Source of the DNA: Agromyces protaetiae
GTDB lineage: Bacteria > Actinomycetota > Actinomycetes > Actinomycetales > Microbacteriaceae
DNA: 64,000 nucleotides
Reading direction: 5' to 3'
Assembly (NCBI RefSeq): GCF_004135405.1
Contig: NZ_CP035491.1
Coordinates: forward strand, 2,728,001-2,792,000
Positions within the stretch are counted from its first letter, which is position 1, and the number at the start of each line of letters is the position of its first letter. The notes under the pieces were generated by a model. That model saw only the letters and a program-made list of their open reading frames with translations, did not search any database and had not been told where the DNA came from. The position numbers and the translations under genes are program-made. Of the stretch, positions 44,758 through 54,673 are shown one piece after another.

Positions 44758-45678
44758 GTGATCGTCGTCGTCTGCCCGGGTCAGGGCTCGCAAACCCCCG
44801 GCTTCCTCGCTCCTTGGCTCGCCGAGCCCGCATTCGCCGAGCGCCTCGCCGCGCTCTCCGACGCCGCCGAGGTCGACCTCGCACTGCACGGCACCGAGAG
44901 CGACGCCGACACGATCCGTGACACCTCGATCGCCCAGCCGCTCATCGTGGCCGCCGGCATCCTGACGCTCGACGCCGTGCTCGCAGGCGACCGCCGCTCG
45001 CGCGTCGGCGGGGTCGCCGGTCACTCGGTCGGCGAGATCACGGCGGCCGCCGCGACGGGCGTCTTGAGCGATACCGACGCGATGCGGTTCGTCGCGGCGC
45101 GAGGTCGCGCGATGGCGGATGCCGCAGCCGAGGTCGCGACGGGCATGAGCGCCGTGCTCGGCGGAGACGAGGCCGAGCTTCTCGCGAAGCTCGCCGGACT
45201 CGGGCTCGAGCCCGCGAACTTCAACGGCGGCGGCCAGATCGTCGTCGCGGGCGCCCTCGATGCGCTCGAGCAACTGAAGGCCGAACCTCCGGCGGGTGCG
45301 CGAGTCATCCCACTGCAGGTCGCAGGCGCCTTCCACACGCGCTACATGGCGTCCGCGGTCGACCGCCTCGCGGCCGTCGCGGCCGAACTCTCCCCCGCCG
45401 ACCCGACGCTCCCGCTGTGGACCAACCGCGACGGTTCGCTCGTCTCGAGCGGCGCGGCGTTCCTCGACCTCCTCGTGGGGCAGGTGTCGTCGCCCGTCCG
45501 CTGGGACCTCGACATGGAGGCGTTCGGCGCCGCGGGCGTCACCGGCATCATCGAACTCGCGCCCGCAGGCGCCCTCGTGGGGCTCGCCAAGCGCGGACTC
45601 AAGGGCGTGCCGACGGTGGCCGTGAAGACCCCCGACGACCTCGCAGCGGCGCACGCCCTGCTCGACGACGCGGCGTGA
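44758..45678 (+). CDS. fabD: Malonyl-CoA:ACP transacylase
   Basis: Loads malonate on acyl carrier protein to start type II fatty acid synthesis; 306 residues. The N terminus MIVVVCPGQGSQ, the active serine S90 in GHSVGE and the catalytic His in GAFHTRYM are present. The GTG at 44758 is the only start that gives the family N terminus. First gene of the fabD-fabH-acpP-fabF series; fabH follows after 40 bases. Confidence 0.96.
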   Translation: MIVVVCPGQGSQTPGFLAPWLAEPAFAERLAALSDAAEVDLALHGTESDADTIRDTSIAQPLIVAAGILTLDAVLAGDRRSRVGGVAGHSVGEITAAAATGVLSDTDAMRFVAARGRAMADAAAEVATGMSAVLGGDEAELLAKLAGLGLEPANFNGGGQIVVAGALDALEQLKAEPPAGARVIPLQVAGAFHTRYMASAVDRLAAVAAELSPADPTLPLWTNRDGSLVSSGAAFLDLLVGQVSSPVRWDLDMEAFGAAGVTGIIELAPAGALVGLAKRGLKGVPTVAVKTPDDLAAAHALLDDAA

Positions 45679-45718
45679 TCCGTACGCGCCCCGCCGACCC
45701 GAGAGAAGAAAGCCGAGC

Positions 45719-46726
45719 ATGACCACCACCCCCACGCTTCAGCAATCCCACGGCCCCGCGTTCACGCGCATCTACGCGATGGGCGCCGCACGCGGCGAGC
45801 ACGCCGTTCCCAACGACGACCTCGTCGGCCCGATCGACTCGTCCGACGAGTGGATCCGCCAGCGCACGGGCATCGTGACGCGCATGCGCGCGGGCGCCGA
45901 CGTGCAGGCCGTCGACCTCGCGACGGAGGCCGGCCGCGAGGCGATCGAGCGCTCGGGCGTTTCTCCCGAGCTCATCGACCTCGTCATCGTCGCGACCATC
46001 TCGAACGTCCAGCAGACGCCGTCGATCGCGGCGGTCGTCGCCGACCGGGTGGGAGCGAACCCCGCGGCCGCTTACGACATGAACGCGGCCTGCGCCGGGT
46101 ACGCCTACGCGGTCACCCAGGCCGACGCGCTCATCCGTACGGGTGTCGCGCGCTACGCGCTCGTCATCGGCGCCGAGAAGCTCTCCGACGTCGTCGACCC
46201 GACCGACCGCAGCATCTCGTTCCTCCTCGGCGACGGCGCCGGCGCCGCGGTCATCGGCCCGAGCGACACCCCCGGCATCTCGCGAGCGGTGTGGGGCTCC
46301 GACGGGTCGAAGGCCGACGCGGTGGGCATGAACCACACGCTCACCGAGTTCCGCGATGGCGCCTCGGAGTGGCCGACACTCCGTCAGGAGGGCCAGACGG
46401 TCTTCCGCTGGGCGGTCTGGGAGATGGCGAAGGTCGCGAAAGAGGCGTTGGATGCCGCGGGCGTCGGCCCGGGCGACCTCGCCGCCTTCATCCCCCACCA
46501 GGCGAACATGCGCATCATCGACGAGTTCGCCAAGCAGTTGAAGCTTCCCGAGACGGTGGCGATCGCGCGCGACATCGAGACGACCGGCAACACGTCGGCC
46601 GCTTCGATTCCGCTCGCGACCCACAGACTGCTCGAGGAACACCCCGAGCTCTCGGGCGGCCTCGCCCTGCAGATCGGATTCGGTGCCGGCCTCGTGTTCG
46701 GCGCCCAGGTCGTGGTTCTTCCCTGA
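45719..46726 (+). CDS. fabH: 3-oxoacyl-ACP synthase III
   Basis: Starts fatty acid chains by condensing an acyl-CoA with malonyl-ACP; in actinobacteria it usually prefers branched-chain primers. 335 residues with the Cys-His-Asn triad: C125 (NAACAGYAY), IPHQANMRI and TTGNTSAAS. The ATG at 45719 follows a purine-rich stretch (GAGAGAAGAAAG). acpP follows after 71 bases that contain a palindrome and a possible promoter. Confidence 0.96.
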   Translation: MTTTPTLQQSHGPAFTRIYAMGAARGEHAVPNDDLVGPIDSSDEWIRQRTGIVTRMRAGADVQAVDLATEAGREAIERSGVSPELIDLVIVATISNVQQTPSIAAVVADRVGANPAAAYDMNAACAGYAYAVTQADALIRTGVARYALVIGAEKLSDVVDPTDRSISFLLGDGAGAAVIGPSDTPGISRAVWGSDGSKADAVGMNHTLTEFRDGASEWPTLRQEGQTVFRWAVWEMAKVAKEALDAAGVGPGDLAAFIPHQANMRIIDEFAKQLKLPETVAIARDIETTGNTSAASIPLATHRLLEEHPELSGGLALQIGFGAGLVFGAQVVVLP

Positions 46727-46746
46727 GCCGCATCCACCCGTCCACC

Positions 46747-46774
46747 TAGACTGTGTCTCGGTCAAACGAGACAC
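46747..46774 (+). promoter_or_regulatory. acpP promoter with 22-bp palindrome
   Basis: TAGACT (46747-46752) is directly followed by GTGTCTCG-n6-CGAGACAC (46753-46774), a perfect 8-6-8 palindrome where the transcript would start. It may be an operator or the first hairpin of the acpP leader. Confidence 0.55.
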
Positions 46775-46797
46775 ACCCCCTCGCAAGGAGAAAAACC

Positions 46798-47046
46798 ATG
46801 GCGCTGTCCACCGAAGAAGTCCTCGCCGGCCTGGCCGAGCTCATCAACGACGAGACCGGCATCGCGACCGACACCGTCGAGCTGGACAAGTCGTTCACCG
46901 ACGACCTCGACATCGACTCGATCTCGATGATGACGATCGTCGTCAACGCCGAGGAGAAGTTCGACGTGAAGATCCCCGACGAAGAGGTCAAGAACCTCAA
47001 GACCGTCGGCGACGCCGTCAGCTTCATCGTCAAGGCCCAGGACTAG
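46798..47046 (+). CDS. acpP: Acyl carrier protein
   Basis: An 82-residue acidic carrier for the growing acyl chain. The phosphopantetheine serine is S41 in DIDSISMM. Helix pattern and length are normal for the family. AAGGAG lies 8 bases before the ATG at 46798, one of the best ribosome binding sites in the window, as expected for an abundant protein. It has a candidate promoter of its own just upstream. Confidence 0.97.
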   Translation: MALSTEEVLAGLAELINDETGIATDTVELDKSFTDDLDIDSISMMTIVVNAEEKFDVKIPDEEVKNLKTVGDAVSFIVKAQD

Positions 47047-47119
47047 TCGTCCACGGGCGGGCGCTCCGGCGCCCGCCCGCAGGTCGATCCCCGTTTCCCT
47101 CCCCCGGAGTGTTTTCGTT

Positions 47120-48355
47120 ATGACCAAGAACATCGTCGTCACGGGCGTCGGCGCGTCCTCGCCCATCGGCGGCACCGCACCCGAGAGCTGGGAAGCGCTG
47201 CTCGCCGGCACGTCGGGCGCCCGCACGCTCGAACACGACTGGGTGGCCGAGTACGCGCTGCCCGTCACCTTCGCGGCCGAGGCCCTCGTGCGCCCCGACA
47301 CCGTGCTCGAGCGCCCGGTGGCGAAGCGCCTCGACCCCTCTGCGCAGCTCGCGCTCGTGGCTGCGATGGAGGCCTGGGCCGACGCCGGCTCCCCCGAAGT
47401 CGATCCCGAACGTCTCGGCGTCGAGTTCGCGACCGGTATCGGCGGGGTGTGGACCCTGCTCGACGCCTGGGACACGCTTCGTGAGAAGGGCCCGCGTCGG
47501 GTGCTGCCCATGACGGTGCCGATGCTCATGCCGAACTCGGCGTCCGGCAACCTCTCTCTGCACTTCGGCGCCCGCGCCTTCGCCACGACGGTCGCGAGCG
47601 CATGCGCGTCGAGCACCGAATCGATCGCGAACGCCGTCAAGCATCTGCAAGACGGACTCGCCGACGTCGTGATCGCGGGTGGTGCCGAATCGGCGATCCA
47701 CCCGATCACGATCGCGTCGTTCGCGTCGATGCAGGCGCTCTCCAAGCGCAACGACGACCCGGCGACGGCTTCGCGACCGACGAGCATCGACCGCGACGGC
47801 TTCGTCATGGGTGAGGGCGCGGGTGTCCTCATCCTCGAGACCGAGGAGCACGCGAAGGCGCGCGGAGCCAAGATCTACGGCTATGTCGCGGGCGGCGGCG
47901 TCACTGCCGACTCGTACCACATCACGGCGAACGACCCCGAGGGTCGCGGTGCCGCCCGCGCCGTGAGGCTCGCGCTCGAGCAGGCCGGCGCCTCGCCCGA
48001 CGACGTGACGCACATCAACGCCCACGCGACCTCGACGCCGGTCGGCGACCCGAACGAGTACCAGGCGCTCAAGGCCGTCTTCGGCGACCGCATCGACGAC
48101 ATCCCGGTGTCGGCGACGAAGGCTTCGACCGGGCACCTCCTCGGCGGCACCGGTGCGCTCGAGGCGATCTTCACGATCCTCGCCCTCCGCGACCGCAAGG
48201 CGCCGCCGACGATCAACATCACCGAGCAAGACCCCGAGGTGCCGTTCCGCGTCTCGGGGGACGCGCAAGACCTCGGAGCGGGCGACCAGCTCGCGATCTC
48301 GAACTCGTTCGGCTTCGGCGGGCACAACGCGGTCATCGCGTTCCGCTCGGCCTGA
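47120..48355 (+). CDS. fabF: 3-oxoacyl-ACP synthase II
   Basis: Elongating ketosynthase, 411 residues. The Cys-His-His triad is C162 (VASACASSTE), AHATSTPVGD and TGHLLGGTGA. The glycine-rich C terminus (NSFGFGGHNA) is intact. The ATG at 47120 has GGAG about 10 bases upstream. It ends the fab cluster and is followed by a strong hairpin. Confidence 0.96.
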   Translation: MTKNIVVTGVGASSPIGGTAPESWEALLAGTSGARTLEHDWVAEYALPVTFAAEALVRPDTVLERPVAKRLDPSAQLALVAAMEAWADAGSPEVDPERLGVEFATGIGGVWTLLDAWDTLREKGPRRVLPMTVPMLMPNSASGNLSLHFGARAFATTVASACASSTESIANAVKHLQDGLADVVIAGGAESAIHPITIASFASMQALSKRNDDPATASRPTSIDRDGFVMGEGAGVLILETEEHAKARGAKIYGYVAGGGVTADSYHITANDPEGRGAARAVRLALEQAGASPDDVTHINAHATSTPVGDPNEYQALKAVFGDRIDDIPVSATKASTGHLLGGTGALEAIFTILALRDRKAPPTINITEQDPEVPFRVSGDAQDLGAGDQLAISNSFGFGGHNAVIAFRSA

Positions 48356-48372
48356 GGCAGCGCGTCGCAGAC

Positions 48373-48412
48373 ATGAAGCGGCCCCGGCGATCCATCGCCG
48401 GGGCCGCTTCAT
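48373..48412. terminator. Terminator of the fab cluster
   Basis: An 18-bp perfect stem with a TCCA loop, 17 bases past the fabF stop; it can also end DUF3145 transcription from the other side. Confidence 0.85.
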
Positions 48413-48493
48413 CGCGGTGCGGGGTTTCGCTCGTGCGCCGACCGGGTTCTCCTCACCGATCTTCGCGTCGCGCCACGGCCCGCGCCGCGGGCT

Positions 48494-49015
48494 TCATCCG
48501 ACCCGATGCATCCAGACCACCGGGGCGAAGTCGTTCGCATGACGGAAGGGTTCGAGTTCGTCGTCCCATGCCTGCCCGAGGGCGAGGCGGAGTTCGCGGT
48601 GGAGCTCGACGGCGTCGTTCGCAGCGATCTCCATGGCGTAGCGCACTCGGTCTTCGGGGATGACGGTGTTGCCGGCCGTGTCGGTCTGTGCGAAGAACAC
48701 GCCGAGTTCGGGGGTGTGCATCCAGCGTGCGCCGTCGGAGCCGGGCGTGGGGTCTTCGCTCACCTCGTAGCGGAGTTGCTCCCAGCCGCGAAGCGCCGAC
48801 GCGATGCGCGCTCCGTCGCCGACGCGACCCTCCCACGCGAACTCGGCACGGAGGGTGCCCCGAAGCACGGGCTGTTCGAGCCACTCGAAGTTCACGGGCA
48901 CGCCGGTGGCCCGGCCGACCGCCCATTCGACGTGCGGGCACATCGCACGCGGCGAGGAGTGCACGAACAGCACGCCTCGCGCGGCGCACTCGGCCCGCGT
49001 GACCTTCTCGCCCAT
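48494..49015 (-). CDS. DUF3145 domain-containing protein
   Basis: A 173-residue actinobacterial protein of unknown function found beside the fab genes in Streptomyces and relatives. Conserved features include GVLFVHSSPRAMCPHVEWAV near the start and WDDELEPFRHANDFAPV at the end. GGAGAACGAG precedes the ATG at 49015. No membrane segment or signal peptide. Convergent with fabF and divergent from the second PadR gene. Confidence 0.93.
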   Translation of the reverse strand: MGEKVTRAECAARGVLFVHSSPRAMCPHVEWAVGRATGVPVNFEWLEQPVLRGTLRAEFAWEGRVGDGARIASALRGWEQLRYEVSEDPTPGSDGARWMHTPELGVFFAQTDTAGNTVIPEDRVRYAMEIAANDAVELHRELRLALGQAWDDELEPFRHANDFAPVVWMHRVG

Positions 49016-49225
49016 CTCGTTCTCCGTTCCCGTGAGGTGCGTCTTCCCCAACGACCTCTGGAACCGACGAGCGGCGTGGTTATTCGATTGGCGACGGCGT
49101 GCCGTCACGGCGATTATGCCCCGGATCAGCGGTTCGGACAAGGGCACGGGCCCGACGTGTCGTCGACAGACGGCTGGGCAGAAACCGTATGCTCAGTGAA
49201 ACTTTCCTGTCCCCTGGAGGCACCA

Positions 49226-49864
49226 ATGGCCGTGCGCGACGCACTGCTCGCCCTGCTCCTCACCGGCCCGGCCTACGGCTTCCAGTTGCACGGCGAACTC
49301 GCCCGCCGCACGGGCGGTCGTCGCGAGGTCAACGTCGGCCAGACGTACGCGACGCTCGACCGGCTCACCGCCCGCGAACTCATCGCATCGGCGGGGACGA
49401 CCGAAGACGGTCTGCCGTTGCATCGGCTCACCGAGGCCGGCGAGCGCGAGGCGCGCGCCTGGCTGGGCGGGGCGGATGCCTCGGGCGCCGACCCGTGGGA
49501 TGAAACCGTCGATCGCGTCCTCGTCGCTGCCTCGCTGCCGGGCGTCGACCTCGTCGGCGTGCTCGACGGAGAGCAAGCCCGGTGGGAGAAGCGCCGCTCC
49601 GAGGCGTCCGATCGCCGTGCGGCGGCGGCGGCAGCCGCGGCCGCAGCTGGCTCCGGCGCCGAAACCGCGCTCCCCGTGCTCGCCGCCGATTCCGGGGTCG
49701 CCAGGGCCGACGCCGCGCTCACATGGCTCGAAACGGTACGCGGAGCTCGACCTGCGGCGTTCGGCCCCGACGATGCTCGTCCGAAGCGCGGACGGCGTCC
49801 TGGGAAGCGCACGAGCGACCCCGGGACATCCGCCGACCCAGGCTCGGCTCACGCCTCCGCGTAA
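49226..49864 (+). CDS. PadR family transcriptional regulator
   Basis: A 212-residue regulator with an N-terminal winged helix (RDALLALLLTGPAYGFQLHGEL, cut here by its own length, then VGQTYATLDRL) and a C-terminal helical region that includes a run of about eleven Ala and a disordered basic tail. GGAGG lies 6 bases before the ATG at 49226; TATGCT at 49189 may be the -10. Its target is not evident: the divergent DUF3145 gene or an unlinked operon. The tail overlaps the end of the convergent polymerase gene by 16 bases. Confidence 0.88.
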   Translation: MAVRDALLALLLTGPAYGFQLHGELARRTGGRREVNVGQTYATLDRLTARELIASAGTTEDGLPLHRLTEAGEREARAWLGGADASGADPWDETVDRVLVAASLPGVDLVGVLDGEQARWEKRRSEASDRRAAAAAAAAAAGSGAETALPVLAADSGVARADAALTWLETVRGARPAAFGPDDARPKRGRRPGKRTSDPGTSADPGSAHASA

Positions 49865-51668
49865 CTCTCGACGATCGCGAGCCCCAGCGGGAACTCGACG
49901 GGGAACGCCCCGAAGAGCAGGCGCCCCGCGTCGGCCGCCGACTCGCGAACGGCGTCGGCGACGCGTTCGGCCTGCTCGGCGGGCGTGTGGACGATGATCT
50001 CGTCGTGAAGGAAGTACACGAGGTGCGGGGCACTGTCGAAGACCGTCCCGGATGCCTCGGCGCGCGTCACCGCGGCACCGGCGGCGCCGATCTCGGCCAA
50101 CCGCGAGCGGAGCGCCGCCATCCAACAGAGCGCCCACTCGGCGGAACTGCCTTGGACGACGAAGTTGCGCGTGAAGCGCCCCCACTCTCGGGCGACCGAT
50201 CGGGCTCGACGCTCGTCGGCCGGGCTCGCGTCGGGCTGCGAGGCTCGCGTCTGCGCCTCCCACCACGCCGGCGGCGGGACAGGCGACGAACGCCCGAGCC
50301 GGGTCGTCACCCTGAGTCCGCGCTCGCCGTCGGCCGCGGCGCGATCCACGAGGGCCATGGCTTTCGGATAGGCGCGTGCGAGCCGAGGGACGAGCCGCCC
50401 GCTGTCGCCGGTCGTCGCGCCGTACATCGCGCCGAGGAGTGCGACCTTGGCCTGGTCGCGCGTCTCGACGACACCCGAGTCGACGAGCCCCGCGTAGAGA
50501 TCGCGGCCACGACCTGCCTCGGCCATGCGCTCGTCGAGCGCGAGCCCGGCGAGCACGCGAGGGTCGAGCTGGGCCGCGTCGGCGACGACGAGCCGCCAGC
50601 CCGGATCGGCGACGACTGCCCGCCGCACCTGCTTCGGCAGCTGCAGGGCCCCGCCGCCCGAGGTCGCCCATCTGCCCGTCGCCGTGCCGCCCGGCACGTA
50701 GTCGGCCCGGAACCTGCCGTCGCGGATCCACTCGTCGAGCCACGCCCAACCGTTCGCCGAGTACAGGCGTGCGAGCTTCTTGTACGCGATGAGCGGAGGG
50801 ATCGCGGGATGGTCGTGCTCACGGAGCTCCCACCGGCTCGTCGACGCGACGGGCAGCCCGGCGTTGCGGAGGCCTCGGAGCAGATCGATCTGGGAGTCGA
50901 GATTGAGCGTCGGCGCGTCGAGCGCCGCTCGCACGTCGGCTGCGAGCGCCGCCATACGGGCGGGCTTGCCGCCGTGCGGCGGGCGGGCGCCGAGCTCGGA
51001 CTCGAGCACCCCTTCGTGGACGTCGGTACTCCACGGAAGCCCGGCCGCGCGCAGCTCGGCGCCGATGAGGGCGCCTGCGGACTCTGCCGCCAGAAGAACG
51101 CGGAGCCGAGCGGGCGAAGTGCTCCCGGCGATGAGCGCATCCTGTCGGCGCAGTTCGGCGACGAGTTCGGCGGCGGTCGGCCGGTCGATCGCCGAGTTCG
51201 AGGCGGTTGTCGGCTCGTGTGAGACGGCGGATGCCTCGGCGAGGTCGAAGAGGGTGACTGCAGAGGTCTCGCTCAGCGTCGCGGCCGCGGCGTCGGCGGG
51301 CGTCGCCAACCCGCCCTCACCGGGCTCGGCGGGGCCGGGCGGCAGCCAAGACGGGCGCGGCGGCAGGTCGGGGCGCGGGACATCCGTCATCGTCGACTGC
51401 TCGAGGATCGCGCCGCACAACCGCAGATCGACGACGCGCTCGACTCGTACCCCGCGTCCAGCAGCCGCGGGTACCACTCTCGCGTGTCGCGCCACACCCA
51501 CCGCGGCCGCTCGGGCGCAAACCTCGCGACGAGCGCGGGAAGATCGTCGGCGGATGCCTTGGCGAGCACGCCGGATGTCTCGTCGGCAGGCGAATCGTCG
51601 GCGGCTGCCACGTCGACGTCGACGAGCACCACGCGGCCGGGTCCGGCCGAACCGATCACGATCCGCAC
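49849..51668 (-). pseudogene. Family A DNA polymerase (bifunctional 3'-5' exonuclease/polymerase type), frameshifted
   Basis: About 606 residues when repaired, an accessory PolA-like protein known from actinobacteria. The polymerase motifs are complete: motif A VVADAAQLDPR (catalytic Asp kept, the usual Tyr-Ser replaced by Ala-Ala), motif B RDQAKVALLGAMYG and motif C FLHDEIIVH. No 5' nuclease domain is present and the exonuclease-like N-terminal part is degenerate. The frame breaks in four C at 51450-51453; one more restores DAGVRVERVVDLRLCGAIL. The GTG at 51668 gives MRIVIGSAGPGRVV. Divergent from the zinc-ribbon endonuclease-like gene. Probably a sequencing error rather than a dead gene. 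Confidence 0.82.
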
Positions 51669-51852
51669 CCCTTCATTCTCGTTCGAACCGCCGACACGCG
51701 CCGCGGAGACCCCGCCGCGACCGATGTCGGCGGCCCGAGGCATCCTGTCGGCATGACCCGAATCGACCGCGCATGACCGCAGTGGCCTTCGCCTGCGGCC
51801 ACGGCGCCGATGATCCCGCCGCCCCGCGGCTCCGCCGCCCCTGCCCCTGTGC

Positions 51853-52557
51853 ATGCTCGTCCACGAGACGCACCGCTCGCGGGCGGAACTGCTGGGCAAG
51901 GTCGCCCCCGCGCAACGCACGCGGCTCGCGGCCGAGACGCGCGTCGGGGCAGAATACGACTGGCTCTGCCGTCGCGGGCACGACCGCTACTCCGCGACGG
52001 TGCTCGACGTGCTCACGGGCACCGGGTGCGCGAAGTGCCGGGCCAGCGCCGTCGCGCCCGGTGCGCTGCGCGAGGCGGGCGTCGCCTTCATGAGCCCGGG
52101 CCTGCGCACCCGCACCTCCCAGACCGAGCAGCGCCTGCGCATCCTGCTCGACGAGCGCCTCGTGCTCCATCACCGGGTGAACGCCGTGGGCATCGCCCGA
52201 ACGTTCCACGGCCGCACCGAGGTATGGCCCGACATCCTCGTGCCGCAGGTGCGCATCGCGATCGAGTACGACGACCCCGGGCGCTCGGGGCGGGCGCACA
52301 TCGCGCTCAAAGAGGCATCCGACCTCGACAAAGACGACGCGCTCCGCGAGGTCGGCTGGGAGGTGATCCGCGTCCGCGGCGGCGGGCTCGGCCCGCTCGG
52401 GCGAACGAGCATCGTCTGCCGATCGATCACGCCCGCTGTGGCGGACGACGTCGTCTCGCTCATGCGGGAGCTCCGCGGCGATGCCGCGATCGATCGGATC
52501 GCCCGTCCGTCGACGATCGGTGGAGAAATCCTGCGCGAGAGCATGCTCCGCCGATAG
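51853..52557 (+). CDS. Zinc-ribbon protein with Vsr/DUF559-like endonuclease fold
   Basis: A 234-residue protein (open frame). An N-terminal zinc ribbon (WLCRRGHDRY...GTGCAKC) is followed by a restriction-endonuclease-like domain with EVWPDILVPQVRIAIEYDD and DLDKDDALREVGWEVIRVR, the layout of Vsr and DUF559 nucleases. A longer start is likely: an ATG at 51773 opens MTAVAFACGHGADD in another frame, and one added base in the C-rich stretch 51835-51848 would join it to MLVHETHRSR, giving 261 residues. Role probably DNA repair or restriction; not established. Confidence 0.78.
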   Translation: MLVHETHRSRAELLGKVAPAQRTRLAAETRVGAEYDWLCRRGHDRYSATVLDVLTGTGCAKCRASAVAPGALREAGVAFMSPGLRTRTSQTEQRLRILLDERLVLHHRVNAVGIARTFHGRTEVWPDILVPQVRIAIEYDDPGRSGRAHIALKEASDLDKDDALREVGWEVIRVRGGGLGPLGRTSIVCRSITPAVADDVVSLMRELRGDAAIDRIARPSTIGGEILRESMLRR

Positions 52558-52602
52558 GGTGAGGGAACCCTCCCCGTCCCCTAGCGCAGAGAGGCCTGCG
52601 GC

Positions 52603-53073
52603 GTGCTCCTTCCCTTCCTGATCGTCGGCGGAATCGGGCTGCTCCTGCTCGTGATCTCGCTGCTGCTCGGCGACGTCTTCGACCACTTCGAGATCGGCGA
52701 CGGCGCCCTCTCGGGCACGGCGCTCGCGGTCGGCATGGTCGTGTTCGGCGCAGCCGGGGCGATCACCGTGACCTCGGGGCTCGAGATCGTCTGGGCGTAC
52801 GTGCTCGCGGCCGTGCTCGCCGTCGTCGCGTACGTCGTCGCGGTGCTCAGCATCCGCGCGCTCACGCGCTCGTCCGACGGCGCACCCGCGAGCGCCGTCG
52901 GCCTCACCGGAGTGACGACTTCGCCCGTGACGAGCTCGGGCGGCGAAGTCCGCCTCGAGGGCCCCGGCGAGGTCGAGCGCCGCCTCGCATTCGCCGACGC
53001 CGAGATCGCCGAGGGCGTGCGCATCCGCGTCGTCGAGCACTCCGGTTCACGCGTCAAAGTCGTCGCCGACTGA
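52603..53073 (+). CDS. NfeD-like membrane protein
   Basis: A 156-residue protein with two or three membrane helices (about 1-22, 40-62, 66-86) and a C-terminal OB-fold domain (about 95-156: VGLTGVTTSPVTSSGGEVRLEG). NfeD proteins are membrane partners of flotillins, and the flotillin gene follows after 69 bases. The start is GTG at 52603 with GAGAGG about 8 bases upstream. Confidence 0.9.
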   Translation: MLLPFLIVGGIGLLLLVISLLLGDVFDHFEIGDGALSGTALAVGMVVFGAAGAITVTSGLEIVWAYVLAAVLAVVAYVVAVLSIRALTRSSDGAPASAVGLTGVTTSPVTSSGGEVRLEGPGEVERRLAFADAEIAEGVRIRVVEHSGSRVKVVAD

Positions 53074-53142
53074 GCCGCCACGCGAGTCATCGACCACCCC
53101 TCTCCCCCACAGACCATCCGCTCACCCGAACGAAAGGCCGCC

Positions 53143-54619
53143 GTGCTCGCCCCGAACTCGTCCAGGTCATCGCGATCATCGCGATCGTCATCGCCATCCT
53201 CGGACTCCTCACGTTCATCGCCCGCCGCATCCGCCGCGTCCCGCCGAACGAGGCCCTCGTCATCGTCGGCCGCGGCGCCGGCCGCCCCGCCCCCGGCGAC
53301 GCGCCCGTCAGCCAGCGAGTCGTCATCGGCGGCCGCACGTTCGTGTGGCCGATCCTCCAACAGGGCTTCGCGATCTCGCTCGAGCAGCGCCAGATCGGCA
53401 TCACCGTCGAGGGCGTCGACAAGAACCGCATCAAGATCGCGATCAAGGCCTCGATCAACTTCAAGGTGAGCGGTACCGAAGACGGCGTCCGCCGCGCGGC
53501 TCAGCGCTTCCTCTCGCAGCAAGACCTCCTGACCGAGATCATCAAGGAGTCGCTCGAAGGCTCGCTCCGGTCGATCGTCGGCGACATGACGATCGAACAG
53601 ATCATCTCCGACCGCAAGGGCCTCTCCGACCGCGTCGTGACCGAGACCAAGGCAGACCTCGCCGAACAGGGCCTCCAGGTCGACCTCCTCAACATCTCCG
53701 ATATCTCCACCCCCGGCAGCGACTACCTCGCGAACCTCGGCCGCGCCGAAGCCGCGCGCGCCCGACAGGTCGCCGAGGTGAGCGAGGCCGAGGCCGCGCG
53801 GGTGAGCGAGTTCGCCCGAATCGACGCGTCCGAGCAGGTCGCCGAGCGACAGAAGGCGCTGAGCCTCAAGCAGGCCACCATCAAAGCCGAGACCGACCGC
53901 GCCAACGCCGAGGCCGAGGCCGCCGGTCAGCTCGCGAAGGCCGAACAAGACAAGCTGGTCGCCGTGCAGGAGCGCGACGCGCTCGCCGAGCAGGCGCTTG
54001 TGACGCAGGAGAAGCTCGACATCGACATCCGCAAGCCCGCCGAGGCGCAGGCGTACGCCGAGGTGCAGCGAGCGAACGCCCAGCGCGATGCCGCGAACGC
54101 CGCGACCGAAGCCGACGCATTCAAGCGCACCAAAATCGCCGAGGCGAACAAGGTCGCCGCCGTGCAAGACGCCGAGGCATCGGCCACCGCCGTGCGCTTC
54201 GCGGGTGAGGCCGAGCGCGACCGCCAGGTCGCCCTCGCCGCCGGTATCCGCGCCGACGGTGAAGCGCGCGCCGCCGCGATCCAGGCCGAAGGTCTCGCCG
54301 AGGCCGCTGCGACCGACGCGAAGGCCGAAGCCCTCAAGAAGTACGGCGAGGCCGCGCTTGCACAAGAGATCATCTCGCGCCTCCCCGAGATCGTGCGCGC
54401 AGCCGCCGAGCCGATCTCGAACATCGGCACCATGACGGTCGTCTCGACCGACGGAGCGAGCGCCGTCACGAAGACCGTCGGCCAGGTGCTGGGTGAGGGC
54501 ACGGAGGTCGTGAAGTCGCTCACGGGGCTCGACGTCAGCGCCATCCTGGCCGGGCTCGCCGGGAGCCAGTTCGGCAGCAAGGCCGCGGGCGGCGCCTCGG
54601 CGGTTCCCCGAAGGCCTGA
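53143..54619 (+). pseudogene. Flotillin / YqiK-type SPFH membrane protein, two frameshifts
   Basis: SPFH scaffold protein for ordered membrane zones, about 492 residues when repaired. An N-terminal helix (VIAIIAIVIAILGLLTF) is followed by the SPFH domain, a long Glu/Ala coiled coil (EAEAARVSEF...AEAAATDAKAEA) and a C-terminal tail. The GTG at 53143 (MLAP) leaves frame at about 53151-53156 before ELVQVIAI. The frame is lost again at four C (54606-54609); one more gives a TGA at 54617, just before a strong terminator. With both bases restored the length is an exact multiple of three. Pairs with the NfeD gene upstream. Confidence 0.82.
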
Positions 54620-54673
54620 TCCGACGGCGGCGCAGCGCCCCGACGGCGGCGTCGGACACCGAGTGAATCCCCT

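Noticed and set aside
49195-49215. Operator-like symmetry (CAGTGAAACTTTCCTG) before the second PadR gene
   Set aside because: The arms match only after shifting by one base, so it is too weak to list as a site.
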